Source: Madurella fahalii
Lineage: Eukaryota; Ascomycota; Sordariomycetes; Sordariales
Assembly (NCBI GenBank): GCA_029876055.1
Contig: CM056874.1
Span: 620,001-684,000, forward strand
DNA: 64,000 bases
Reading direction: 5' to 3'
Each line of letters opens with the position of its first letter. Within the stretch, counting starts at the first letter, position 1. Below, in pieces: positions 33,160 through 43,329 of the stretch. The notes below the pieces were generated by a model. The model searched no databases. It was not told the origin of the DNA and saw only the letters and a list, made by a program, of their open reading frames with translations. A program made the position numbers and the translations under genes.

Positions 33160-35109
33160 ATGCCTACTACTTCAAATGAAGCTAGGGTGATCCTGGCCCT
33201 TGAAGCTCTTAAGAAGGACAAAAATCTAAGCCTCCGAGCTGCGGCTAAGATCTATAACGTGCACTATACAACTCTCTTACGACGACGCGACGGCAAGCCT
33301 GTACGACGCGATCTTCCAGCTAATTCGCGTAAGCTTATAGATTAAGAAGAGGAGGCTATTATTCGATACATCGTCGAGTTGGATACGCGAGGATTTCCGC
33401 TAAGACTATATGGTGTTGAAGATATGGCTAACCAACTACTATGCGTTCGTGACGTACCCCCTGTTGGCAAACGCTGGGCATATAACTTTGTGCAACGCTA
33501 TAAAAAGATCCGAAAGCGTTAGGTACGTTGATATAATTACTAAAGGGCTAAATACGAGGATCCAAAGGTTATTGGCAACTAGTTTGCCCTCGTATAGAAT
33601 ACTAAGGCTAAGTACGGTATTATCGATAACGATATCTATAACTTCGATAAAACGGAGTTTATAATAGGTATTATCTGTGCGAGTATAGTAGTTACTACCT
33701 CGGATAGCCGTAGTAAGGCGAAGCTAGCCTAGCCTGGTAACCGTGAATAGGCGATGGTAATCTAAGGCGTTAACGTATTCGGCTAGGCTATCCCTCCGTT
33801 TATTATTTTAGTTGTATAGTACTACCTCCTCAACTAGTATACTGAGTACGACCTTCTAGGTAAATAGCAGATTGCAACTACCGACAATAGCTGGACTACT
33901 AATGAGGTAGGCCTAGATTGGATCAAGTACTTCGACTACCATATAGTACCCTGAGTAAAGGGCAAATACCGGTTGTTAATCCTCGACGGCTATAAGAGCT
34001 ACCATTCGACCGAATTCGAGCTCCATTACCAGAAGAACAACATTATCACGCTCTATATGCCTCCGTATTCCTCTCACCTCCTCCAGCCACTCGATGTCAG
34101 CTACTTTGGGTCGCTAAAGAAGGCGTACGGTCGCCAGGTTGAAGACTTGATACGGATGTATATCACCTACGTGACCAAGCTTGAGTTCCTCTGTAGCTTC
34201 TACGAAGCCTTCTTCGCCTCTATAACGGAGAAGAATATACAGGGTGGCTTTAGAGGTGCTGGCCTTATGCCGTACGATCTAGAGAGGGTGCTTTCTAAGC
34301 TAGATATACGGCTTCGTACGCCGACACCCTTAAACTCGTAGGCCGGCACACCACAACCTTGGGTATTCCAGACGCCATATAACCCTCAAGAAGCTAACGC
34401 GCAGTTAACGCTTATTAAGACTTGCATTGCCAACCACCAAAATAGCTCCCCGACGTCGATGTTGGCTGCTATGGACCAGCTTACGAAAAGTACAACGGCT
34501 ATGATGTACGAGGTGACCCTCCTTCGGTCAGAGGTTTCTGCGCTCTGCAAGGCCAACGAGGCACTGTCGGAAACACGGCACCTCTGAATCTTGGGAAATG
34601 ACAGTTCAGGATTTTATGTGTGTCTTCTCTTGATTGTGTTTATTGTCCCTCTTGTCCCGTCTATCTTTGCTGGAGAGATTGCTCCTTTTATAGACGAGAT
34701 ACGCGTACAGGATGACGTCCGTACAGTGGCGCAGTTAGCTGTCAGCCTGCTTTAGCTGACTAGAATACATGGGTTTGACTCCTGCATTAGATCCTGTGAT
34801 CCTGATCCTTGGACTAGCGCCTGACCCTTTTGACAGGCACTAAGCAAGTGCTGGAGAGCTAAAAGAACATGCGTATAGTATAGAGGATCGCTTGCAGTAC
34901 AAGATGTACAGAATCAATTAGGCCAGGAGGCTGTGGCGGGGGAGGTGGTGCAAGAAAAGGAGCAGGATGGTAGTGGTATAGGGGGGGGTCGTACGAAGGT
35001 TCGGTGCTGTGGTATGTGCGGCAAACCTGGCTATAATGCCCGTACGTGCCAAGAGGTTGCAGAAGGGTCTGATTTAGCTATTTCTGATGTAATTGTAGTT
35101 GGTTCGTAG
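33160..35109 (+). pseudogene. pogo transposase with stops, interrupted by a solo LTR-like insertion
   Basis: ATG 33,160 starts an HTH domain (LEALKKDKNLSLRAAAKIYN, then RRDGKPVRRDLPANSRKL) with the first stop at 33,343. Later pieces include NFDKTEFIIG (first catalytic Asp position), TTDNSWTTN, LILDGYKSYHS, PPYSSHLLQPLDVSYFGSLK and the C-terminal knuckle CGMCGKPGYNARTC. A 271-bp insertion at 34,565-34,835 splits codons after NEA; the sense continues with LSK and RAKRT. The final stop is TAG 35,107-35,109. Confidence 0.85.
34565..34835 (-). mobile_element. 271-bp solo LTR-like insertion with tRNA-like core
   Basis: It is flanked by perfect GGCAC duplications (34,560-34,564 and 34,836-34,840) inside the transposase frame. 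It starts TGTCGGAAACACGGCACC and ends CTGACCCTTTTGACA. The middle (about 34,725-34,790) reads GTGGCGCAGTTAGCTG, TCAGC-loop-GCTGA and GGGTTTGACTCC, in the order D-arm, anticodon arm and T-arm of a tRNA. It is the inverse copy of 9825-10095. Confidence 0.82.
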
Positions 35110-35365
35110 TGTTGATGTGTTGCAATTGAAGATAGTTGTTGTTGGTTGGTAGAAAGTGGTGCATTCGCTTGTCTGGTGCACTCGCTTATCAAATACAGTA
35201 TCCTAACGAAAATCCTTACTTATATAGATCAAGAACCCTTTATACAATAACCTGCTCTTTAAGGGGGTCGAGATTCCGAGAGTTGGCGATAGTATCAGCT
35301 CGAGAGCGAACTCTCTTATAGCGCCAGTCGAGTGTTTTCTAGGATACTGAATATAACTTTGTAGC

Positions 35366-35632
35366 TGTCGGATGCACAGCACCTCTGAACGTTCGGAGTT
35401 AAATTTAGGATGGAAATTTTTGGATGTCTTGTTTTTTTCCTTGTCTAACGGAGGTGAACTTCCTTCTTATTCCCAGTTTCCTGGACCACGGAGACCCGAG
35501 TTGACGGGTCTCCGAGAGATCGGATCACACTTATCCGAGTCGCACTAATCCGGATCACACTGATCCGGGTTCGTGTTTTGCAGATCCAGGATCCAGCTTC
35601 CTGACCCTTTTGACACATAACCCTTTTTGACA
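35366..35632 (-). mobile_element. 267-bp solo LTR-like insertion (variant 2)
   Basis: It is flanked by perfect GTAGC duplications (35,361-35,365 and 35,633-35,637) in the old pogo transposase. It begins TGTCGGATGCACAGCACC and ends CTTTTTGACA, with a short terminal duplication of the CCCTTTTGACA end. It is the inverse copy of 12,334-12,609. Confidence 0.82.
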
Positions 35633-36110
35633 GTAGCTACCCGGAGGCTGAGTCTTTTATCGCGTTCTATAGCCTGGAGGGCTAATTGCAATTGTGCTTC
35701 GTTTCTTAAGGCGGGTATATTTTGTTGTAAAGAAATTTGTGATCTTATACAAAAGTTCAATTGAGGTAGTAGAATGTGTCACTTGCTTATCTATGTCACT
35801 CGTTTATCATGTACGTTACCCAAATAAGCCTAAACAAAATTTTTGGGCGGTGCTTGATTTTTGGACTGTTTCCAATTTATAGCGCTGTAGTTCAGCCTTT
35901 AACACCGAACATCCTTGGCTGCGATCAAAAGCAGCTGTCAGCCGCACACCCTCCGTTGTCCTTTCGACCTCGGAGACCATCCCTTACGTTTCAAGTCGCG
36001 TTTGCTCTCTCTCATCGCACGCGCGTTGGATGCCTATTCAGGCGGAAATCCGACACAAAGAATACCTTTCCGGGACACAATGACCCTGAACTCGGGTTAT
36101 GCCGAGCACA

Positions 36111-39100
36111 ATGGCAGCTGGGCTCCCAAAACCCCGCATCCTATCCCTCGACGGCGGAGGCATCCGTGGCCTGTCTGAAATCTTAATCCTAAAGGAATTA
36201 ATGCTGCAGGTCCGGATCCACAACAATTTGGATTATACTCCAGAACCGTGCCAATGTTTCGATTTCATCTGCGGAACTAGTACTGGCGGCTTGGTGGGGA
36301 TCCTGCTTGGACGCCTCGGCAAGACTCTGGACGAGTGCGAGACGCTTTTTAGGACGTTCGGGTCGAAGATTTTCGCTGGAGGTTCCTTTCGGACGACCTC
36401 TAGGTTGGTCTTGACCGGGTCGAAACACATAAGCGAAGGTTTGGCCGGTGTTGTTCGACATTAGGCTGGCGAAGAGAAGATGTACGAGGCGAACGCTTCG
36501 GCCTACGGCTATGTACCCGTAAGTCGGACGCTTATGTCCAGAAGACGTAAATTCTAATATACATTCTGACTCCTAAGGTTGCCGTGGTTGCTGTATCGAA
36601 AACGACCGGGGACGATTACCTCTTCCGAATGTACGGTGCGCGAGCAAGCAGCGAAGGTTGTACAATCGTCGGCGCCTGCCTCGCAACTTCAGCCGCAACG
36701 ACATTCTTCCCTTCTGTAACTATAAATGGGGTGGAATATGTTGATGGAGCGTTTAGAAAGAATAACCCAAGTGGTGCTGCCTTGGCAGAACTCGAGTCGG
36801 CTGAGTGGCTGTTACCTATGCGCGATGCCGTTACGGATATTGCCTGTCTCGTGTCCGTTGGAACTGGGTGCCCGACATTTGACTACAAGAAACCAGGTAT
36901 AATGTTAAAGTTGATCCCGAGAGGAGCTTCGACGATGAAAGATGCTGCTAGTCTCTGTATTCGGATCGCGACTGATTGCTATGATGTATACTTGGAGGTT
37001 GAAAATCGGTGCGTACCTAGGCAGTATCTATTAGTACCTCGGCGCGTTAAATGTTGAGCTGACGGCTGAATAGGTTTAAAAGGGCCGGTGCGGCTGATGC
37101 CTACTACCGATTCGACGTAGACCGAGGGCTAGAATCGGTCGAGTTGAACGAGAGCGACGAGAAAACGCTGCAGTATATCTCGTCGGTCACGAAAGCCTAC
37201 CTGAAGAGACATGCGGATGAGATGGAACGGTGTGCGAGATTAATTTACCCTAGAAGTACTAGTAGTACGTTCGGTTGGCCCGAGTTGATGTAATCCTTGG
37301 GTACTTATCTGACTCAAGTTCTTTTATTACAGCAATTGAAGCCCCTGTGATGGAGATGGATCCATATCCAAGCCCCGTTTTCTCTAGTCTCCCCGATAGA
37401 ACCCTCGCCTTCTACGGTCGGGAGAAAGAGCTATTCCAAATCCGGCAGCGCTTCGATCCCTGTCAGCCAGGTCGTAAGAGCGTCCTCCTCAGCGGAATTG
37501 GCGGTTCCGGAAAGACGCAACTTGCGCTTAGGCATATCGAGCAAGAAGGGGCCCGCTATTCCGCCATCGTGTGGGTTAACGGATCAACTAGAGATCACGC
37601 CGACAAATCGTTTAAAGAGGCTGCAGCTACGATGGCGATAAGCTGGCTGCGGGATCTTCCCTCTTTGTATAGCGGGCGCGATACCGATAGTCTGTTACGA
37701 GTAACTTCCCGACTCCGGACTACACGCTACACTAACTGGCTTCTGATCATTGATAGTATCGATGATCCAGACAGAGACGAGCTACTCAAATACATCCCCG
37801 ACTGTGCATTTGGTTCTGTTCTCGTTACTAGTACGGTGAGAACTCGAGCTTGTAGGGGGTTCAGGCCAGATAGTCCGATCAATGTTGATGGTCTCGACCT
37901 CCAAAGTTCGTTAGCTTTGCTCCTTAAGTTCGCTGAACGTGCAGATATAGGAGAAGAAGGTCAGTAGCTTAATATCGCTTTTGGGGTGTGAAGTTCTGAC
38001 GTTGGAAAAAGATTTGGTCGCCGCAAAAGCTATCGAAAGGGAGTTGAGCGGCATCCCCTTGGCTATCGAGCAGGCTGGTGCTCTGATTCGCAACGGAGAG
38101 TTCATATTTGATCAATTTCTCGCCGCCCACAGAGCGGAGTACAGGCGTCTCATGGCCAATCATCTAGACGAGGAATTGAGCTCCTACGATAAGAATCGCG
38201 TTATCATCACGGTCCTCGATATGGCCTACTACACCCTCAAAAGTGTTTCCGGGTATGCCGCTCTGCTTAACTTCATTGGAGTGCTCGGGTCCTGGCAAAT
38301 TCCGATGTCGCTTATCGACCGATTTCAGTTCTTTGACCCTGAATCCGACGAACCCAGTCCAGCATCTGACGATCTGAAGAGCCTCCAAGAAGTCCTCCAC
38401 GACCCAGGCTTTCTTCGTCTGGCACTCCGGCGACTCGCTAGCTTCTGCTTGATACGTCTTAAAGAATAAGGCGGCTACATTATTAGTTTCATCATACATC
38501 GAGTTTTGTGTCAGTGGAGCTTGGAGAACATGGCTTCAAGCAGCAAACAAGATTATATTATGCAGGCGGCTTATGGTCTGGCGAGAGGGATCTGCAAGTC
38601 GGGTCCCAAACCGTCCATTCCCGGTTGCGAAAACCTGCCGGAAGCGAGAGACGACACAGTTGAGTTGAAGCTTTTAGCGCCGTTTAAGTACAGCTTATCT
38701 CTCGTCTCACAGCACATACCCCGAAGTCTTCTGGACCCTGACGCCGGGCGGATGCGGGCTCCGTATGCGGTCGTACTCCGCCAAGCTGCGTTAGCTCATC
38801 TTGCACAAAGCTCTGCTAAGGAAGCTAGGGACTGCTTTAGAATCGCAATCACTTATGAGACGATCAGGCTTGGCCAGGCTGGCGTTGGGTGGCCACATGG
38901 CAGGACGGCGCTGAATCTTCTATGCGGTTTGTCGCAGGCATGTCATAAATCCGGCGATCTAAACGAGGCTATCGAGGCCCTTGAATCTGCACTCCCTCTC
39001 TCGACATAACTATACGGCAACTGCGGCAACGTTACCTTGGACATCGTTTCCCGTTTGAAAGCTGCTTCCGAGAAACTAGAGAGAATGCAACAACATCACA

Positions 39101-40403
39101 AAGCTGTTGTCATCGCGTCGACGACAACTGCTCAAGATCCAAATTCTACCAAGGCTCCCCAGTTACCAGAGTCGTCGGAACACGGCGAGGAATCATACCA
39201 TCCCCGTTCGGTCCATGGCTTGCTAGACTCGGAGCTAGAGGAAATGGAGGACCCTCAAGCTGTACTGGTCGGAGCTGCTTTCGATGGCGATGTGTCCACA
39301 GTTCGTTTAATCTTGGGCCTGCCCCATATCGACCCTGACAAGACGGACCAGACGGGCTGGACCGCTCTCTGTGCTGCCGTTAGGGGCGGGTATGAGGCCA
39401 TCGTACAGCTACTGCTGGAGAAGGGCGCCGATGCGAATGCGACGAGAAGTTATGGCAACACGCCGCTGCACTGGGCCGCCCGATCCAGGAGTGAGGTCGT
39501 GGTCAAACTACTACTGGAGAAGGGAGCGGCTATCGAGGCGAAGGATAACGACCATAAGACGCCGCTATATCTAGCCGTCCGATTTGGGACGAGGGCTATA
39601 GTTAGGCTGTTACTAGAGAAGGGGGCGGCTATCGAGGTAAAGGATAACTATAGTTGGACGCCGCTGCACTGGGCTGCCCGAACCGGCAATATGGTCGTGG
39701 TCAAACTATTGCTGGAGAAGGGAGCAGCTATCGAGGCGAAGGATATCTACGGTCAGACGCCGCTACATATAGCCGTCCGATTTGAGAAGGAGGCTATAGT
39801 TGAACTGCTACTAGAGAAGGGGGCGGCTATCGAGGTGAAGGATAACTATAGTTCGGCGCCGCTGCACTGCGCCGCCCGAATCAGGAGTGATGTCGTGGTC
39901 AAACTATTGCTGGAGAAGGGGGCAGCTATCGAGGCGAAGGATAACGACGGTCAGACACCGCTACATCTAGCCGTCCGATTTGAGAAGGAGACTATAGTTG
40001 AGCTGCTACTAGAGAAGGGGGCGGCTATCGAGGAAAAGGATAACTATAGTTGGACGCCGCTGCACTGGGCTGCCCGAACCGGCAATAGGGGGGTGGTCAA
40101 ACTATTGCTGGAGGAGAGAGCAGCTATCGAGGCGAAGGATATCCACGGCCAGACGCCGTTACATATAGCCGTCCGATGTGGGAAGGAGGCTATAGTTGAG
40201 CTGCTACTAAAGAAGGGGGCGGCTATCGAGGTGAAGGATAACGATGGTCGGACGCCACTATATATGGCGTCGAATCCGTGAAGGAGGCTATAGTCAAGCT
40301 ACTACTAGAAAAGGGGGCGGTTGTCAAGGTGAAGGATAAGTTTGGTCTGACGCCCCTACATTTAGCTCAGGTCGAAGGGCTTGTAGCTATTTCCAACTAC
40401 TAG
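36111..40403 (+). pseudogene. STAND/NLR-type gene 1: patatin - NB-ARC - TPR-like - ankyrin, three stops and a frameshift
   Basis: The patatin phospholipase domain starts at ATG 36,111 (or 36,099) with SLDGGGIRGL, GTSTGG (nucleophile Ser) and VDGAF (catalytic Asp). Introns are 36,519-36,577, 37,009-37,073, 37,265-37,332 and probably 37,939-37,993. NB-ARC has the P-loop GIGGSGKTQLA, LLIIDSIDD, GSVLVTS and GIPLAIEQAGALI. A helical TPR-like part and about ten ankyrin repeats follow. In-frame stops at 36,462 (TAG), 38,467 (TAA) and 39,007 (TAA) each fit one CpA-to-TpA change, and a frameshift near 40,270 cuts off the last repeat, which resumes to TAG 40,401-40,403. Such proteins act in fungal non-self recognition or cell death. 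This copy looks recently inactivated, since the rest of the frame is clean. Confidence 0.85.
39352..40281 (+). repeat. 99-bp ankyrin-coding tandem repeats with a 198-bp higher-order unit
   Basis: About ten 33-residue ankyrin repeats share LLLEKGAAIE almost exactly. They alternate between two types: TPLHWAAR...VVVKLLLEKGAAIEAKD and TPLHLAVR...AIVELLLEKGAAIEVKD. Repeats 4-5 and 8-9 are nearly the same pair, so the array seems to grow by 198-bp steps. Such high internal identity is typical of fungal NLR recognition domains. Confidence 0.85.
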
Positions 40404-40675
40404 AACCTAAGATATAAAGTATTGTATGAGTCGACCACGTTCGTTTCGTCTCTATTTCATTCTCTGTTATATTGTGTTATTAGAAGAATTAAGGAGGATT
40501 AATGCGTATATATTTTCCTGGGATCTGATAGCAAGAAGATGCAATCTTCATTTCCGCCCTAGTTACTATGTGAAGACGATGACGACACTTGATAGCTAAT
40601 CAAGGTTTAGCGGAGTATCAAGCTAGGTGGCAACGTCTACCAGAATACTATTTGCTTCAAATATAGCGTTATTAC
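40404..40675. other. Spacer between NLR gene 1 and the Tc1 element
   Basis: About 270 bases without an open frame or motif; presumably the 3' flank of the ankyrin gene up to the TA at 40,674-40,675. Confidence 0.4.
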
Positions 40676-42084
40676 ACCTCCGCCGGGGGAGAAAATGTGA
40701 ATTGCCACTGCCAAGCCATCAGGATCACACTAAGTTCAACCACCTACCTTTTTCGAATCGTAAGTCACTTTTCTAGCATTTTCTATAGAAAGTGACTTCT
40801 GTTTTAAAATATACAGGTTCCTTTCTTTCCTTTCGACCAGACTGACTGACCGACTGCAATATAAAGATGACTATCCCTATAGCTACACCTGTTGCAGCGC
40901 CCTCAACCTCAAGAGGGCTTGCAATTGCCCAGTTAGTCAATCCAGCTACGCCCCGGGCAAAGAGGTTCAAAGCTCCCGAATTAACCCGCGACGACCGTAT
41001 CCGAATCCGGGCTCTATACGACTTTGGCCATACCTATAAAGAAATAGCCAAGCAGACGAAATATACCCGGCGTCAGATAGAAAGAGCTGTCAATGGCCCG
41101 GCAACTCCCCAGAAAAAAAAACTTAGGAAGTGCGTTGTCTCAACCCCGGAACGGACACTTCTACGGCAATGGCTTGAGACAGGGAGCAACCGATATACAC
41201 CCCTCTATCAATTACGTTTCCGGGTACCACCACCTCTCAATCTATATGGTGAGGCAGCTTTTATCCATACAGTCCGCGATATTGGCTGGGCTTCTTATAT
41301 CCGGCCCCGAGAACTTAAGCATACCGACGCTGAAAAGAGGGAGAGAGTTACTTGGTGCCAGGAACAACTGCGGTTACGGCCGCGGCCTGAAGATTGGGAG
41401 CGGGTTCTTTTCTCTGACGAGACCTGGGCGATAAATGACCCAATGTGGAAGAAGCGTGTCTTGATGGATAAGACTGACGATATCCGGAAATATGCGTTGA
41501 AGAAAAGGAAGCCGAAAGGATGGATGTTTTGGGGGTCTTTTGCTGGGCGTCGGAAAGGGCCGTCTTTTATCTGGGAAAAGGAATATGGGGGTATCGATGC
41601 TGTAAATTACTGTCAGCATATCGTACCCTTGGTTGCAGCCTTCCAACAATGTCACGGCCCAATTATCTTCCAACAAGATAATGCTTCCAGCCACCGGGCA
41701 CGACGAACTACAGGCTTACTTCGTGAGCTTGGAATCGAAATACTACGGTGGCCACCTAGGTCTCCAGATTTGTCACCCATAGAGAATGTCTGGCCGTGGC
41801 AAAAAGGACTGGATGGAAACACGTCCTGGGCCTGATATCCAAGATCTTGGTTTACCTGGGTTACGGGCATGCTTGGTGGATGCCTGGGCGGTTGTGCCAG
41901 AGGACTGGTTATTACAGTTATGCCACAGTATGCCCAGGCGGTTGCAGATGTGGATAGAGGCGGGCGGGGATACAATAAAATACTGACTTTTATACCCATT
42001 TGAGCCCTGTGTATTGTAGTAGTTCGACCTGCGTTGTTGGTGGCTTGGCAGTGGCAATTCACATTTTCTCCCCCGGCGGAGGTG
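40676..42084 (+). mobile_element. Tc1-like DNA transposon, nearly intact
   Basis: The element is 1,409 bp with perfect inverted repeats of about 44 bases (CACCTCCGCCGGGGGAGAAA inward), flanked by TA at 40,674-40,675 and 42,085-42,086. It carries one transposase gene with a single small indel and no RIP-type stops, unlike every other autonomous element in the window. It is therefore a late arrival, or a copy that entered at low copy number. Confidence 0.93.
40867..41986 (+). pseudogene. Tc1-type DD34E transposase with one frameshift
   Basis: ATG 40,867 opens a 322-codon frame: an N-terminal HTH (DRIRIRALYDFGHTYKEIAK, YTRRQIERAV) and a DDE_3 catalytic domain with VLFSDETW (Asp), IIFQQDNASSH (Asp) and SPDLSPIENVW (Glu). 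There are 34 residues between the last Asp and Glu, as in Tc1. At an A-run (41,801-41,805) the frame slips; the other frame continues KDWMETRPGP and ends at TAG-free sequence up to the stop at 41,984-41,986, giving a normal C terminus. All catalytic residues are intact. A truncated protein ending at 41,835 would still contain the whole DDE triad. Confidence 0.88.
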
Positions 42085-42357
42085 TAGAGCTCGACCTTTG
42101 ATCTGTAAGCATCAGTCTCCTGTCACAGTAAGAGGCTGTCCATTGTTTACAATTCATTCACGGATCTTGACTGAATCAAGTGTCGACCTTCCTCGGCGTT
42201 ATTAGGAATACCTCTAACACCCGATAAGGATATATAGAGTAGCGTTGTCTATAAAAGATATATTTACTGCTAGTTAGGCGAGGTATTGACAGTCAGACTG
42301 GACGGTTGAATGGTATAACGGAGGAAGAATTTAGAGGTTAAGAAAGCGAAAAAGATA

Positions 42358-43079
42358 ACGTACATTATCACCGAGCGGTGACCTCTCTACAACCCAACAA
42401 CAACTATCATCAATTGCAGTCCAAAAACACTATAAACCAACTACAATTACATCAGAAACAGATAAATCAGATCCTTCTGCAACCTCCTAGCACGTACGGG
42501 CATTATGGCCAGGCTTGCCACACACGCCACAGCACCGAACCTTCATACGACCTCCCCCCCCCCCCCCCCGGGACCACTCGCCAATAACTTTCGGATCCTC
42601 GCACTTAGCCCTCTGGTAGTTGTATCTACGCGAATAACGCGTACGGAGCTCTGGCTGGTGTTTGACAAACCGATGCGCCCAGAACTTGCCGACCGGGGGC
42701 CCATCGCGTACGCGTAGTAGTTGGTTGGCCATATCTTTTATACCACTTAATCTTGGTGGAAAAGTTCGTGCAGATAGCTCAATAATATATTGAACAATAG
42801 CCTCCTCTTCAGATTGGGTAAGCTTCTTTGAATTGGCTGTTGTATCGCGTCGTGCAGGCCGGCCGGCACGTCGACGACGGAGGGTTGAAGCCAGTACGTT
42901 GTAGAGCTTAGCTACGGCTTCAAGTCTTAGTTCCTTGTTGTTTTGAAGAGCTTCGAGGGCCAGGATTACCCTGGTTTCCCTTGAAGGAGGAGACATATAA
43001 GGCTGTTTGGGAAAAAATGATGTTTGGTGCAGAGAGGATGTATGCGCTAAAAAAGCCACCGCTCCGTGATAATGTACGT
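42358..43079 (-). mobile_element. Internally deleted pogo/Fot1 element (722 bp)
   Basis: Inverted repeats ACGTACATTATCACCGAGCGG (left) and its near-complement at the right are flanked by TA (42,356-42,357 and 43,080-43,081). It keeps the two ends of a pogo transposase gene and lacks the DDE core. A G/C homopolymer of about 16 bases (42,547-42,562) marks the deletion junction. Confidence 0.88.
42487..42996 (-). CDS. Open frame: pogo HTH domains fused to the transposase zinc knuckle
   Basis: The frame from the inner ATG at 42,996 (a longer open frame reaches 43,107, beyond the TIR) is free of stops for about 170 codons. It encodes the psq-like HTH (LALEALQNNKELRLEAVAKL, YNVLASTLRRRRAGRP), the CENP-B-type HTH (GIKDMANQLL, FWAHRFVKHQPELRTRYSRR) and RAKCEDPKVIGEW. 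A poly-Gly linker made by the homopolymer then joins it directly to RCCGVCGKPGHNARTC. The DDE catalytic domain is gone. Such a protein could bind element ends and compete with active transposase, but this is inference; it may also be an unexpressed deletion product. Confidence 0.6.
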   Translation of the reverse strand: MSPPSRETRVILALEALQNNKELRLEAVAKLYNVLASTLRRRRAGRPARRDTTANSKKLTQSEEEAIVQYIIELSARTFPPRLSGIKDMANQLLRVRDGPPVGKFWAHRFVKHQPELRTRYSRRYNYQRAKCEDPKVIGEWSRGGGGGGRMKVRCCGVCGKPGHNARTC

Positions 43080-43329
43080 TAGTGGAGACAGTAAAAAAAG
43101 AAAGCACACACCGTGTTCAAAAAGCAATTTGGAGAGGCTGTAAAGGGCGTACGTATATGAAGGATGTCAGACAACTTAGCATTAGCGGAAATAGTTGATA
43201 GAAGTGGTGTTCTGATATCAGAGGCTGGAAAAGTGGCTGTTGTGATGATTCGGCCGTTTGGTGGTGAGCACCACTTCTAAATGGGACATGGCACGGATAT
43301 GAAGCTTAAAACTTAGGTTCCTGCCTCCC

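Larger units (their letters stand above)
33060..35198 (+). mobile_element. pogo/Fot1 element inserted in an older pogo copy
   Basis: Inverted repeats run from ACGTATTTGATAAGCGAGTG at the left to the matching CTTATCAAATACAG at the right, flanked by TA (33,058-33,059 and 35,199-35,200). As in the element at 6774, each TIR holds two related 14-bp motifs. Without the 276 bases added by the insertion at 34,565-34,840 (271 bp plus the 5-bp duplication), the element is 1,863 bp, within a base of the first one, although the sequence has diverged. Confidence 0.88.
32345..35816 (-). mobile_element. Old pogo/Fot1 copy, 3'-truncated and split by two insertions
   Basis: The right end is a pogo TIR (on the minus strand ACGTACATGATAAACGAGTG) next to TA at 35,817-35,818. 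Read on the minus strand, the protein runs NEAQLQLALQAIERDKRLSL (near 35,690), is cut by an LTR-like insertion (35,366-35,632), resumes with KLYSVS and ADTIANSRNLDPLKEQVIV, is cut by another pogo element (33,060-35,198) at a TA, then resumes with VEDIANLL, NFDETEFIIG and YTLYT/PPY to about 32,345, where the C terminus is lost. Many stops are present. It is the oldest of the four pogo copies. Confidence 0.78.

Noticed and set aside
37275..37330. An ATG-type start for a separate NB-ARC gene at 37,275
   Set aside because: This part is intron sequence: GTACGT at 37,265 and ATTACAG at 37,332 splice the patatin part in phase to the NB-ARC part, so it is one gene.
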